The notes under the pieces are model-generated. The model ran no database searches and was not told where the DNA came from. It saw only the letters and a list, made by a program, of their open reading frames with translations. Shown one piece after another: positions 10,397 to 19,229 of a stretch of DNA of 64,000 nt (position 1 is its first letter; each line of letters begins with the position of its first letter). Source of the stretch: Pseudomonas sp. MYb327 (GTDB lineage: Bacteria > Pseudomonadota > Gammaproteobacteria > Pseudomonadales > Pseudomonadaceae); assembly GCF_040438925.1 (NCBI RefSeq), contig NZ_CP159258.1, positions 248,001 through 312,000 on the forward strand. Direction: 5' to 3'. Both the position numbers and the translations under genes were made by a program.

Positions 10397-10417
10397 TGTT
10401 CGCGACAGGCTCCGGGA

Positions 10418-11749
10418 TTAAAGCTTCCCGGCCCGCTTCCAGCTCAAATACTGGGTCACCAATGCCGGTCCCAGTTCGCTGGGTCGCGTGTCCATGACCG
10501 AGACCCCATGAGCGCTCAACCGCTCATGGTTTTCGGTTCGTGCGTTCAGGTAATCCACCGTGCCGCAATAATTCAGTGCTTCCTGCAAGGTCTGGACCGG
10601 TGCATCGCGCACGCTGTCGAGTACGTCTTCGCGCAAGCTCGCCACCAGCACTCGATGTTGCTTGCCCAGGCGTTTGACGGCGCTCAGCAGTTCTTCGCCG
10701 TCTTCATCGCGCAGATTGGTCACCAATACCACCAGCGCCCTACGTTTTTGTCGGGCTAGCAGTTGGGTGATGGCCGCTTGATAGTCAGCACTGCGTTGAC
10801 TGCTGCTCAGGTCATAGACGGTATTGAGCAAAACGTTGAGCTGCCCGGTACCTTTGACCGGGGCGAGGTAGCGTGATTGTTCGCTGGCAAAGGTGCTGAA
10901 CCCCACTGCGTCGCCCTGACGCAGCGCGACGTAGCTCAATAGCAAACAGGCGTTGAGCGCATGATCGAAATGCGACAACTCACCGTCCTGACTGCGCATG
11001 CGGCGGCCGCAGTCGAGCATGAAGATGATTTGTTGATCGCGTTCGTCCTGGTACTCCCGTGCAATGGGGGTGCGTTGTCGGGCGGTAGCTTTCCAGTCGA
11101 TCTGGCGCAGGCTGTCGCCTTCGCGAAATTCACGTAATTGATGAAACTCCAGGCCCAGGCCTCGACGTTGTCGTTGGCGTACGCCGAGCTGACTGAGCCA
11201 GTTATCCACGGCCAATAACTGACCACCGTAGAGGTGGGCGAAGTCGGGATAGACGCGGGTGTTGTCAGTCACGTTGAGCAAGCGTTTTTCGGACCACAAA
11301 CCCAATGGGCTGGGCAGGCTGATTTCACACTGTGCAAAACTGAAGTGCCCGCGTTTGAGCGGTCGTAACCGGTAGTCGATTCGGCTGTACTGACCGGGTT
11401 GCAATTCGACCGTCAGCGGCAGGTGTTCGAAGTCGAGGCCCGGTGGTACATGGTCGAAGACTTGAACGTTCAGCGGTTGTGCAAAGTCGTGTTCGACAGT
11501 CAGTTGTACTTCGCTCCATCTGCCCAGAGCAAGGCTGCCGGGCAACTGGCGTTTCACCCGGGGCGAAGGCAGACGCTTGAGGCGAACTGCGTCCAGCATG
11601 GCCAGGGTCAGCAGCGCCAAGAGCAACCCCCAGTTAATCGCCATGAGATTGGCCGGAACCACGAACGCCAATACCCGAAAAGTACCCGTCACAATGCCGC
11701 AGGCCAGCAGGATAAACAGCCAGGCGAGCATCAGGCGCGAGGGTTTCAC
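10418..11749 (-). CDS. DUF58 domain protein (vWA-like), last gene of MoxR cluster
   Basis: 443 residues. The N-terminus has two hydrophobic segments (LMLAWLFILLACGIVTG and a following stretch to about residue 50). The DUF58 core is at about 225-300 (REFREGDSLRQIDWKATAR), followed by a von Willebrand-like segment (IIFMLDCGRRM, LLSYVALRQGDAVGFSTF). DUF58 proteins are usually encoded beside MoxR ATPases and are thought to act as their membrane-linked partner; the substrate is unknown. The start is set at GTG 11749, which overlaps the TGA of the moxR gene in the sequence GTGA. The longer ORF would add 39 arginine/alanine-rich residues that are the moxR reading region in another frame. It ends 21 bp from the convergent Tc-linked gene. 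Confidence 0.9.
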   Translation of the reverse strand: MKPSRLMLAWLFILLACGIVTGTFRVLAFVVPANLMAINWGLLLALLTLAMLDAVRLKRLPSPRVKRQLPGSLALGRWSEVQLTVEHDFAQPLNVQVFDHVPPGLDFEHLPLTVELQPGQYSRIDYRLRPLKRGHFSFAQCEISLPSPLGLWSEKRLLNVTDNTRVYPDFAHLYGGQLLAVDNWLSQLGVRQRQRRGLGLEFHQLREFREGDSLRQIDWKATARQRTPIAREYQDERDQQIIFMLDCGRRMRSQDGELSHFDHALNACLLLSYVALRQGDAVGFSTFASEQSRYLAPVKGTGQLNVLLNTVYDLSSSQRSADYQAAITQLLARQKRRALVVLVTNLRDEDGEELLSAVKRLGKQHRVLVASLREDVLDSVRDAPVQTLQEALNYCGTVDYLNARTENHERLSAHGVSVMDTRPSELGPALVTQYLSWKRAGKL

Positions 11750-12747
11750 TGGCGCGGCGCCGGCACTTGGTCGAGCATTTGTTGAAGCACTTGTTCGACA
11801 TCCAGCCCTTCGATATCCAGCTCCGGCGCGATGCGCACGCGATGACGCAGCACGGCCAGGGCGCAACCCTTGATGTCATCCGGAATCACGAACTCACCGC
11901 CGCGCAGCAGCGCACGGGCCCGGGCACATCGCACCAGCGCGATGGACGCCCGTGGGCCGGCGCCGAGGGTCAGGCCCGGCCAGCTGCGGGTGGTGCGAGC
12001 GAGGCGCACGGCGTAATCGAGTACCTGATCGTCCAGCGGCAGATCACTGGCGATGCGTTGCAGGGCCAGCACGTCCTTGGCCTGCAACACCGTGCGCAAC
12101 GGCTGCACGTCGAGCATGTCGGCGCGGGTCGAGCGGCTGACCTGACGCACCATGTCCAGCTCTTGCCCGGCGTCGGGATAGTCCATGCGCACCTTGAGCA
12201 TGAAGCGATCGAGTTCGGCCTCCGGCAGCGGGTAAGTGCCTTCCTGTTCGATGGGGTTTTGCGTGGCGAGCACCATGAACGGCTGCGCGATGGGCAGGGC
12301 GTGGCCTTCGAGGGTGACTTGCCGTTCTTGCATGGCTTCGAGCAGCGCCGCCTGGGTTTTCGCCGGGGCGCGGTTGATCTCGTCGGCCAATAACAGGTTG
12401 GTGAACAACGGACCCTTGCGGAGTTTGAACTGCTCGGTCTGCAAGTCGTACACCGCGTGCCCGGTGACGTCGCTGGGCATCAGGTCAGGGGTGAACTGAA
12501 TGCGCGCGAAATCGCCACCGAAGCAGCGCGCCAATGCCCTCACCAACAAGGTTTTACCCAGGCCCGGCACGCCTTCGAGCAACACATGGCCACCGGCAAT
12601 CAATGCTGTGAGAACGTCGTCGATCACGCTGTGCTGGCCGATCACGGCTTTTTGCAGCTCGGCACGAATCGCTTGAGCCAATTGACTGGCGCGCTCGCGT
12701 TGCCGGGCATCGTGTTCCTGTGTACCGGGCTCGGTCGGTTCGATCAT
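11746..12747 (-). CDS. MoxR-family AAA+ ATPase
   Basis: 333 residues, the usual size for MoxR proteins. Walker A is GVPGLGKTLL at about residue 58, Walker B is LLADEINRAP, and the sensor/arginine region (FMVLATQNPIEQEGTYPLPEAELDRFML) is diagnostic for the MoxR subgroup. These ATPases act as chaperone-like remodelers, typically with vWA/DUF58 partners. Its ATG overlaps the stop of the DUF4350 gene (ATGA) and its own stop overlaps the DUF58 start (GTGA), so translation is likely coupled across all three genes. Confidence 0.95.
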   Translation of the reverse strand: MIEPTEPGTQEHDARQRERASQLAQAIRAELQKAVIGQHSVIDDVLTALIAGGHVLLEGVPGLGKTLLVRALARCFGGDFARIQFTPDLMPSDVTGHAVYDLQTEQFKLRKGPLFTNLLLADEINRAPAKTQAALLEAMQERQVTLEGHALPIAQPFMVLATQNPIEQEGTYPLPEAELDRFMLKVRMDYPDAGQELDMVRQVSRSTRADMLDVQPLRTVLQAKDVLALQRIASDLPLDDQVLDYAVRLARTTRSWPGLTLGAGPRASIALVRCARARALLRGGEFVIPDDIKGCALAVLRHRVRIAPELDIEGLDVEQVLQQMLDQVPAPRQ

Positions 12748-13910
12748 AAGGCGTTCCTCAAGGATTGCAGGTGAGCGACCAGGCGACTGAATTCAACGCT
12801 GGAAAATCGTTGCTTCGGTCGCGGGCTCATGGCCTGGCTGATGACGTGGGTGGGTTGGCCGGTCAGGCGTGCGAGGACCCGCCATTGTTCATCGGTATCC
12901 AGTTGTTCAAAACCGGGATGACGGCGCCGGACGCGACGCAGGATATCCTGCTGCAAGGCGTGCAACAGGCTGTCCTGACCGTTGCGGCGCAGCATGAAGT
13001 CGGCGCTGGCACTCAAGTGTTCCAGTAGATGGCGGCGTGCCCTGGGTGCCGGTTCCAACAGCGGGCCATGACGCACGCCGACATGCCAGCAGCCAAGACC
13101 GATCAGGGCGATCAAGGCCACCAGTGCCTGCGGAAAATAGCGCAGCAACAAGGTCCACACACTGTCGTGATCGGTGTTGAACAGCAGGGTCACCGCTGTA
13201 CCGACGGTCAGGTGCCAGAGCAGCCAGGCGTTGTCGTACTGATCGATGGCCGGGTTTTTCCACAGGTCTGCGTCGGTGACGACAATGATCGAACCGAGGC
13301 CGTGATTGAGCTGCAACAGATGCGTGGCTTTGCCACTGCCAGCCCGGGTTTGGGCAAGGTGTTTCGGATCTTCGATATGGAATGCGGTATCGAAGTTGGC
13401 GTAGGCCGGTGCGTCTTCGTCTTGCAGACGGAGCTTGGTGAGTTTCGGGTACGGGTCGTCACTAATGTCGGGCGGCGGGGCGTTGACGTCTTTGCTCAAG
13501 AATTGCTGGACCTGGACCCGGTCGAGCAGCAAGTCATTGCTTTGCCCGGTCTTCTCATCCCACAGCGACTGGGCCACGAACAACAAACGCCCGCCAGCCC
13601 GGACCCAAGTCATCAGCTGATCAATCTGGTGCGGGGTCATGTTGCGGCGTTCGCCGAGCAATAACAGGCTGTGGCGACGCGGTTCGAGCGTTGGCAGGAC
13701 GTCGAGGCGATTGGCATGGGTGACGCTCAAGCCCTGTTTGCGCAGGAAATGTTCAGCGGCCAGATATGAATTGGCCTGGGCTTGCGGTGAGGGGCCGTGA
13801 TCGATTTCTTCCGGATAGGGCTTGGCCTTGAGGTACAGATAAGTGCTCAGCGCGCCCAGAAACACGGCGATCAACACACCGAGCATCAATGGCCAACTGC
13901 GCCGGTTCAA
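12744..13910 (-). CDS. DUF4350 domain membrane protein
   Basis: 388 residues from the proposed TTG start at 13910, which overlaps the upstream TGA (TTGA) and has GGGAG seven bases before it. A longer reading from TTG 13943 would overlap the upstream gene by 37 bases. One N-terminal membrane helix (WPLMLGVLIAVFLGALSTYL) precedes the DUF4350 region (HFLRKQGLSVTHANRLDVLP, MTWVRAGGRLLFVAQ), which resembles a Rossmann-like GATase-type fold, and a second helix lies near residue 255 (ALVALIALIGLGCWHVGV). Proteins of this family sit with MoxR, DUF58 and DUF4129 genes. Molecular role not known. Confidence 0.85.
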   Translation of the reverse strand: MNRRSWPLMLGVLIAVFLGALSTYLYLKAKPYPEEIDHGPSPQAQANSYLAAEHFLRKQGLSVTHANRLDVLPTLEPRRHSLLLLGERRNMTPHQIDQLMTWVRAGGRLLFVAQSLWDEKTGQSNDLLLDRVQVQQFLSKDVNAPPPDISDDPYPKLTKLRLQDEDAPAYANFDTAFHIEDPKHLAQTRAGSGKATHLLQLNHGLGSIIVVTDADLWKNPAIDQYDNAWLLWHLTVGTAVTLLFNTDHDSVWTLLLRYFPQALVALIALIGLGCWHVGVRHGPLLEPAPRARRHLLEHLSASADFMLRRNGQDSLLHALQQDILRRVRRRHPGFEQLDTDEQWRVLARLTGQPTHVISQAMSPRPKQRFSSVEFSRLVAHLQSLRNAL

Positions 13911-15451
13911 CGGGATGCTCCCGAACCGAACAGGGCGCGCCAACCGTCACACAATTCCTGCTGTAAATGCGCGGGTGGCAGTCGGTGACCATAGGCCATG
14001 TTCTGCCAGTGGCCGGTCAGGTTTTTGCTGAAGGCCAGCAAGTTCGGTTGCTGCAGTTGCCCGACGCGTTCAAGCACCTGTCCTTCGGTGTCGGCGGCTT
14101 TCAGCGCAATGTTGAAATCGTGCAGCAAGCGGCTGAGCAGGGCGCGATACAGCAATCCAAGTGCTTCCCGAGGTTGGGCTGGCCAAAGTGCTTCGGCGCT
14201 GGCGGCAATGTCGGCGGGCAGGGTTTCGCGTTTGAGATCCAGGCCGAAAGCCTGTTGCGGCAGCTCTCGTGCGAGTTTTTTGCCGGGCCTTGGGCGACGG
14301 CTGACAAAGGCCTGTAACCAGTCGCGGTAGCGCCACATCAACAGCCCGATGGCAGCAATCGCAGTGCCCCACAGCAAGGCCTCTATCAAGTTGGCCAATG
14401 CGCCGAAACGCTGTGCATCAAACAGCTTCATTAAGGTCTTCAGCCATTGCGGCATGTTGTCGTCATTCCCGGGCTCGGCGGCAGGTTTGTCCTCGCCGAA
14501 GCGGTATCGGGTCACTGTTTCCTTGTTCTTGAATGGCGGTTGGTCGAGGATCGCCTTGATGCTGTCCCGGGAAGCCTGGCTGGTCAGCGGCTGGTGCAGT
14601 AAGCGCGGGCTGTCGGGTGAAGCGACCGGTATGGCGGCACTGACATTTTGTGCGGCAGGCATCAACAGGAACGCCGTCAGTAACACCGCGAGGGTTATAC
14701 CGCTCAAGCGTTGGCGCATGCGGCGGAACACCAGTTCGATATCCCAGGCTTCCAATACGGTGCGCCGGTTCAAATAAAGGCTGAAGCCGCAGGCCACATA
14801 GATCGGCTCCCACACCATCAACACCAGGACGTAAAACGCGTTGGTCAGGTGTTCCAGCCATAACCAGTCCTGATTCATGGCGGAAATCAGCGACTGCCAG
14901 CTCCAGTCGAGCGCGACCTGTTGCGGCAGCAGCAGATAAAACAGCACCATCAAACCAATCCACAACGCGGTTTCCAGGTGCGCGCCTATGATCGTCAGCC
15001 ACCGCGCCGCGCCGGCGTCGCGCTGTAACAGCACTTCTAAACGCTGTTGTCGCGCTTCTCCACTCAATCCTTCGAGCTGTACCACCGGTAGCAGAAAGCT
15101 ACGGCTAAGGCTCAGTCGTCGCCAGGTCAAACTGGCCAGCAGTTGTGGCTTCAGCAAACGCAGCCATTGGCGCAACGCCTGTTTCAGGCTGGGCGTTTCA
15201 CCAAACATGGCTTTGGACAGGATGAACAGCGGCAGGCGTTCGAAGGCCGGTTTCAACCACCAGAAAATAAACACAGCGAGGGTTGGCGAGTCCCAGAAAA
15301 CCCAAGTCAGCAACGCGAAAACCGGCAAGGTGACGATGGCCCAACTGGTCATCAGCAGGCGTCGGTGACGCTGACTCAACAGCACCCCCAGATCCATGGC
15401 TTCCCAGGTCGGGCGCGGACGGATGACTACGCTGGCGTCACTCAGGCGCAT
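13907..15451 (-). CDS. DUF4129 domain multi-pass membrane protein
   Basis: 514 residues from ATG 15451 (MRLSDASVVIRPRPTWEAM). The start is chosen because it gives a 14-base overlap with the upstream SpoIIM-like gene and the longer ORF adds a non-family N-terminus. There are several membrane helices: LMTSWAIVTLPVFALLTWVFW, WLTIIGAHLETALWIGLMVLFYLL, GITLAVLLTAFLLMP, and one near residue 370. The C-terminal DUF4129 domain (ALGLLYRALLSRLLHDFNIAL) is typical of proteins associated with transglutaminase or MoxR systems. Likely the membrane scaffold of this cluster; that role is inferred. Confidence 0.88.
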   Translation of the reverse strand: MRLSDASVVIRPRPTWEAMDLGVLLSQRHRRLLMTSWAIVTLPVFALLTWVFWDSPTLAVFIFWWLKPAFERLPLFILSKAMFGETPSLKQALRQWLRLLKPQLLASLTWRRLSLSRSFLLPVVQLEGLSGEARQQRLEVLLQRDAGAARWLTIIGAHLETALWIGLMVLFYLLLPQQVALDWSWQSLISAMNQDWLWLEHLTNAFYVLVLMVWEPIYVACGFSLYLNRRTVLEAWDIELVFRRMRQRLSGITLAVLLTAFLLMPAAQNVSAAIPVASPDSPRLLHQPLTSQASRDSIKAILDQPPFKNKETVTRYRFGEDKPAAEPGNDDNMPQWLKTLMKLFDAQRFGALANLIEALLWGTAIAAIGLLMWRYRDWLQAFVSRRPRPGKKLARELPQQAFGLDLKRETLPADIAASAEALWPAQPREALGLLYRALLSRLLHDFNIALKAADTEGQVLERVGQLQQPNLLAFSKNLTGHWQNMAYGHRLPPAHLQQELCDGWRALFGSGASR

Positions 15452-16415
15452 GGCGAGTCCGTCCAGCGAACAGCAGGTAAATCGCGACCAACGCCCAGAG
15501 CGAGGCACCCGCCAGGTATTTGATCAGGGGCGATGGTGCTGTCATTGATGACCAGTAGGCCTCGATAAACGCCGCAATCAGCAGAAACAGCATGACCCCG
15601 CAGATCAGCAGCACACTCTTTCGTGCTGCTATTCGCAGGGCTTCGGCACGGGGCAGGCGTCCTGGTGCGATCAACGCCCAGCCAAGTTGCAGGCCGGCGG
15701 CTCCGGCCAGGGCAATGGCGGTCAGTTCGAAGGCGCCATGGCCAATCACGAATGACCAGAAGGTTTGCCCAAAACCGATCTGCGTCAGATGTCCGGCCAC
15801 TGCGCCGATCATCAAGCCGTTGAAGATGAGGAAAAACGCGCTGCCCAGACCAAACAGCAATCCGCTGGCGAAGGTCTGAAAAGCGATTCCGATGTTGTGC
15901 ATGATGTAGTAGCCGAACATCACCCAGTCTTCACTGGCTGCGCGTTCCGCCGAGCGCCCGAGGTGACCGGCGTCGGGGTCGTACATGCTCTGCATTTCGC
16001 TGACTTGTTCAGCGGGAATCAAGTTGTAGATCAGGTCGGGAAACAGGTAAACAAGCAGCGCCATGCCAACGAGACTGCCAAAAAACATCAGGCTGGCAGC
16101 GAGTACGAAGCGCCACTGCTGGCGTACCAATCGCGGGAAGTCCGCGAGGATGAATGCAAGCACATGGGCGCTCAATCGGCTGCGATGGCGATAAAGCTGC
16201 TGGTGACCGCGCAGGGCTTGTTGCTGCAACGAGTCGATGAGGAAACTGCTGTAACCGCGCTCCCGAGCCAGTGCCAGGTGTTGGCAGAGGCGCCGATAAT
16301 CGCTGGGGAAACTCTCGACTCCCACGGCCTGCTTGTCCCGTTCCAGCCTGTCCAGCATCAGGGAAAACTGCTCCCATTCGGCCATGTGCCGATGTTCGAA
16401 AAGACTTTGCTTCAT
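15438..16415 (-). CDS. Stage II sporulation protein M-like (SpoIIM family) membrane protein
   Basis: 325 residues with a soluble N-terminal helical region of about 100 residues and then five or so membrane helices (FVLAASLMFFGSLVGMALLVYLF, FASGLLFGLGSAFFLIFNGLMIGAVAGHL, FVIGHGAFELTAIALAGAAGLQLG). The segment GHGAFELTAIALAGAAG is the SpoIIM/DUF95 family hallmark. In Bacillus SpoIIM is part of the engulfment peptidoglycan machine; this organism does not sporulate, and the homologue here belongs to a MoxR cluster. Its ATG overlaps the RDD gene stop (ATGA). Confidence 0.9.
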   Translation of the reverse strand: MKQSLFEHRHMAEWEQFSLMLDRLERDKQAVGVESFPSDYRRLCQHLALARERGYSSFLIDSLQQQALRGHQQLYRHRSRLSAHVLAFILADFPRLVRQQWRFVLAASLMFFGSLVGMALLVYLFPDLIYNLIPAEQVSEMQSMYDPDAGHLGRSAERAASEDWVMFGYYIMHNIGIAFQTFASGLLFGLGSAFFLIFNGLMIGAVAGHLTQIGFGQTFWSFVIGHGAFELTAIALAGAAGLQLGWALIAPGRLPRAEALRIAARKSVLLICGVMLFLLIAAFIEAYWSSMTAPSPLIKYLAGASLWALVAIYLLFAGRTRHAPE

Positions 16416-17137
16416 GCCGGCCCCAACAATCCACGGGCGATACCGTTGAGTTCGGCCACCGACTGTGACGGTGGCACCTGCATGGGTTGGGCGAGGATCG
16501 ATGCCAGTTCATTGACCCTGGCAGTGGAGAGTTCACCCTGGCGTTCGGCGAACCCGAGAATGGCGCGTTGCTCGGTCAACGTCAGGGTGAACGGCGGGCG
16601 ACGGGGTTCGGCGGGTGGGAGTTGCGGTCGGGTCAGTGGATGATCTCGGTAAATCACCAGCGTACCGGCGGCCAGGTCGCCGAGGCGTTTGAAGCTGGGG
16701 TGTTGCAGGCAGCTGATGGCGCCAAGGAAATAGCCGAACGGCAACAGGTCGACAAATCGCAGCAAGTTGCGCAGCAGCGATGCCGACCAGCCAATGGGCG
16801 TGCCGTCATCCTGCACCACGCGCAGGCCCATCCACTGCTTGCCCGGCGAGCGGCCCTGATTGAGGACTTCGAACAACACCATGTACCACCAGCTCACGCC
16901 AAAGATCAGCAGAGATCCCAATCCAGCACCGAGTTTGCCGAGCATCGACAAGCCGATGAACAGCAGGCCGAGAATCAAGCCGCGCAGGACCAGATCAATG
17001 GCGAACGCCAGGGCGCGAACCATCAGCCCGGCCGGACGCAGGGGCAAATCGATGCCTTCCGGCGTTTCGACTTGATACTGCGTATCCAGTGGCGGGGACA
17101 GCGTTGCTTTCCTTCGCAGTGCTGTGGTCTCGAGCAT
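16412..17137 (-). CDS. RDD family membrane protein, first gene of MoxR cluster
   Basis: 241 residues from ATG 17137 (MLETTALRRKATLSPP). The longer ORF to 17257 is discarded because it begins in the intergenic region and adds 40 residues of unconvincing sequence. The RDD domain spans about 45-170: RPAGLMVRALAFAIDLVLRGLILG, then SWWYMVLFEVLNQGRSPGKQWMGLRVV and the family-typical FGYFLGAISCLQHPSFKRLGDLAAGTLVI. The C-terminal 60 residues are soluble. It starts the six-gene overlapping run; a 184-base gap to divergent sbcB must hold both promoters. Confidence 0.88.
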   Translation of the reverse strand: MLETTALRRKATLSPPLDTQYQVETPEGIDLPLRPAGLMVRALAFAIDLVLRGLILGLLFIGLSMLGKLGAGLGSLLIFGVSWWYMVLFEVLNQGRSPGKQWMGLRVVQDDGTPIGWSASLLRNLLRFVDLLPFGYFLGAISCLQHPSFKRLGDLAAGTLVIYRDHPLTRPQLPPAEPRRPPFTLTLTEQRAILGFAERQGELSTARVNELASILAQPMQVPPSQSVAELNGIARGLLGPA

Positions 17138-17321
17138 GGGCAACCTGATGATGTGGCCTGATCGGGATGTTTCTCCATCGGATGCTAGCAGCCCCGTCGA
17201 GGAAAACGACATAACTATGTATTGCACAGTGAGTCGCCGGACGTGATGGAATGACAAGATTACTGGCCGGAGCGGGATATGAACGCCTAGACTTCGCCGA
17301 TCTTCAGTTCAGGATTAGCCC

Positions 17322-18752
17322 GTGACCTCTATCTTTTGGTACGACTATGAAACGACGGGCATCAACCCGCGTTGCGATCGCCCCCTGCAAATGGCGGGGC
17401 TGCGTACTGACTTCGATCTCAATGAAATAGACGAGCCGGTCAACCTCTATTGCCAGCCCAGTGACGACATCCTGCCGCACCCGGCGGCCTGTGCGATTAC
17501 TGGCATTACTCCTCGCCGCTTGGCGGAACAAGGTCTGAGCGAAGCCGACTTCATGACCCGCGTGCACGCCCAATTGGCGGCCCCCGGGACCTGCGGCGCG
17601 GGCTATAACACCTTGCGTTTCGACGATGAGATGACCCGCTACAGCCTGTACCGCAATTTTTTCGACCCCTATGCGCGGGAATGGCAGGGCGGTAACAGTC
17701 GCTGGGACCTGATCGATGTAGTGCGAGCGGCCTATGCCTTGCGCCCGGATGGCATCGTTTGGCCGACGGACGACGAGGGGCGGGTGACGCTCAAACTGGA
17801 ACGCCTGACCGCCGCCAACTGCATTGATCACGGCAGCGCGCACGAAGCGTTGTCGGACGTACGCGCAACCATCGCCCTGGCGCGCCTGATCCGGAAAAAG
17901 CAGCCAAAGCTGTATGAATGGCTGTTTCAGTTGCGCAGCAAGCAAAAGGTGCTGGATCAGATACGCCTGCTCCAACCGATGGTGCACATTTCCGGGCGCT
18001 TTTCCGCGGCGCGCAGTTACGTCGGCGTGGTGCTTCCTCTCGCCTGGCACCCGCGCAACAAGAACGCCTTGATCGTCTGCGACCTGCACCTCGATCCTCA
18101 GGGCTTGCTGGATCTGGATGCTGAAACCTTGCGTCAGCGGCTGTATACCCGCCGCGATGATCTGGCCGAAGGTGAGTTACCGGTTCCGCTCAAGCTTATC
18201 CATATCAATAAATGCCCGGTGGTGGCGCCGTTGTCGGTGCTTCGCCCTGAAGACCAGCAACGCCTGGGGATGGATATGGCCCTGTATCAGCAACGAGCGC
18301 TGCGGCTAAATGACGCGCAGAAAGTTTGGCAGGATAAAGTTCTGGCGATTTATGCCCGCGAGGATTTTTCTTCCAGCCAAGACCCTGAACAACAGTTATA
18401 CGAGGGTTTTATCGGTGACCGCGATCGGCGTCTATGCGAACAAGTCCGAACCGTCGATCCGGCGCAATTAGCGCAAGAGCAATGGCCTTTCGATGATGAA
18501 CGTTTGCCCGAATTATTGTTTCGATATCGCGCTCGTAACTTCCCCGATACGTTGAATTTCGAAGAGCAAGAGCGCTGGCGAATATTCTGTCAGAAACGTT
18601 TAGCGGACCCAGAGTGGGGAGCGCCGAATACCCTGGAAAGTTTCGCGGAGGCCGCAGCCCAAATGACCCTTACTGCGACATCACTTCAGCAAGAAGTGCT
18701 GAATGAATGGCAAGAGTATGTCCAGGGATTACGCAAACGTTTGAATCTTTGA
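17322..18752 (+). CDS. sbcB: Exodeoxyribonuclease I
   Basis: 476 residues, almost the length of E. coli ExoI. It degrades single-stranded DNA 3' to 5' in recombination and mismatch repair. The DEDDh exonuclease motif I is at the N-terminus (FWYDYETTGINPRCDRPLQ) and motif III is near residue 180 (HGSAHEALSDVRATIALARLI). The SH3-like and C-terminal helical regions follow. GTG 17322 is the start, with AGGA seven bases upstream. In P. aeruginosa, from memory, sbcB, mvaT and purU are also neighbours in this order. Confidence 0.97.
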   Translation: MTSIFWYDYETTGINPRCDRPLQMAGLRTDFDLNEIDEPVNLYCQPSDDILPHPAACAITGITPRRLAEQGLSEADFMTRVHAQLAAPGTCGAGYNTLRFDDEMTRYSLYRNFFDPYAREWQGGNSRWDLIDVVRAAYALRPDGIVWPTDDEGRVTLKLERLTAANCIDHGSAHEALSDVRATIALARLIRKKQPKLYEWLFQLRSKQKVLDQIRLLQPMVHISGRFSAARSYVGVVLPLAWHPRNKNALIVCDLHLDPQGLLDLDAETLRQRLYTRRDDLAEGELPVPLKLIHINKCPVVAPLSVLRPEDQQRLGMDMALYQQRALRLNDAQKVWQDKVLAIYAREDFSSSQDPEQQLYEGFIGDRDRRLCEQVRTVDPAQLAQEQWPFDDERLPELLFRYRARNFPDTLNFEEQERWRIFCQKRLADPEWGAPNTLESFAEAAAQMTLTATSLQQEVLNEWQEYVQGLRKRLNL

Positions 18753-18790
18753 AATCGAAAATGCCTGGGGCCTGAACTCCAGGCATAAAA

Positions 18791-18820
18791 AAACGCCAGC
18801 GCAATGCTGGCGTTATTTTT
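18791..18820. terminator. Bidirectional rho-independent terminator between sbcB and mvaT
   Basis: A perfect 9-bp stem (AACGCCAGC / GCTGGCGTT, 5-base loop) is flanked by an A-run on the left and a T-run on the right, so it can end sbcB on the plus strand and mvaT on the minus strand. Two further hairpins flank it: TGCCTGG/CCAGGCA at 18762-18785 and GTCGCAGA/TCTGCGAC at 18822-18841. Confidence 0.9.
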
Positions 18821-18851
18821 TGTCGCAGATCCGTCTGCGACAGGCTATGGC

Positions 18852-19229
18852 TTAGCCCAGCAGGGTAGCCCAGCCTTCAACCACGTCACCGCCCCACTTG
18901 GCTTTCCACTCTTTCAGAGTTTTGTGGTTGCCACCTTTGGTTTCAATGACTTCGCCGTTGTGCGGGTTTTTGTATTGTTTAACTTTGCGAGCACGCTTGG
19001 TGCCAGTAGTTTTTACTGCGCCCGCACGTGGTGCCTTGGTTTTGGACTCTGGATCCAGCAGCGCGATGATGTCACGCAGGGATTTGGAGTATTCGCCCAT
19101 CAGGGTGCGCAGTTTGCCTTCGAATTCCAGCTCGGTTTGCAGTTTGTCGTCTTGGGACAGATTCTTCAAACGGGCTTGCAGCTCTTTGATAGCTTCTTCG
19201 GTGGCGCGATATTCGTTGATCAAGGACAT
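18852..19229 (-). CDS. mvaT: H-NS-like transcriptional regulator MvaT
   Basis: 125 residues. This is the Pseudomonas functional analogue of H-NS, a nucleoid protein that silences AT-rich DNA. The N-terminal coiled coil for dimerisation covers about 1-60 (SLINEYRATEEAIKELQARL). The C-terminal DNA-binding domain ends the protein and contains the AT-pincer-type sequence (YKNPHNGEVIETKGGNHKTLKEWKAKWG). ATG 19229 is chosen by comparison with the family; the ORF extends 16 codons further upstream without support. A good sigma-70 promoter lies just upstream (19277-19305). Confidence 0.97.
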   Translation of the reverse strand: MSLINEYRATEEAIKELQARLKNLSQDDKLQTELEFEGKLRTLMGEYSKSLRDIIALLDPESKTKAPRAGAVKTTGTKRARKVKQYKNPHNGEVIETKGGNHKTLKEWKAKWGGDVVEGWATLLG

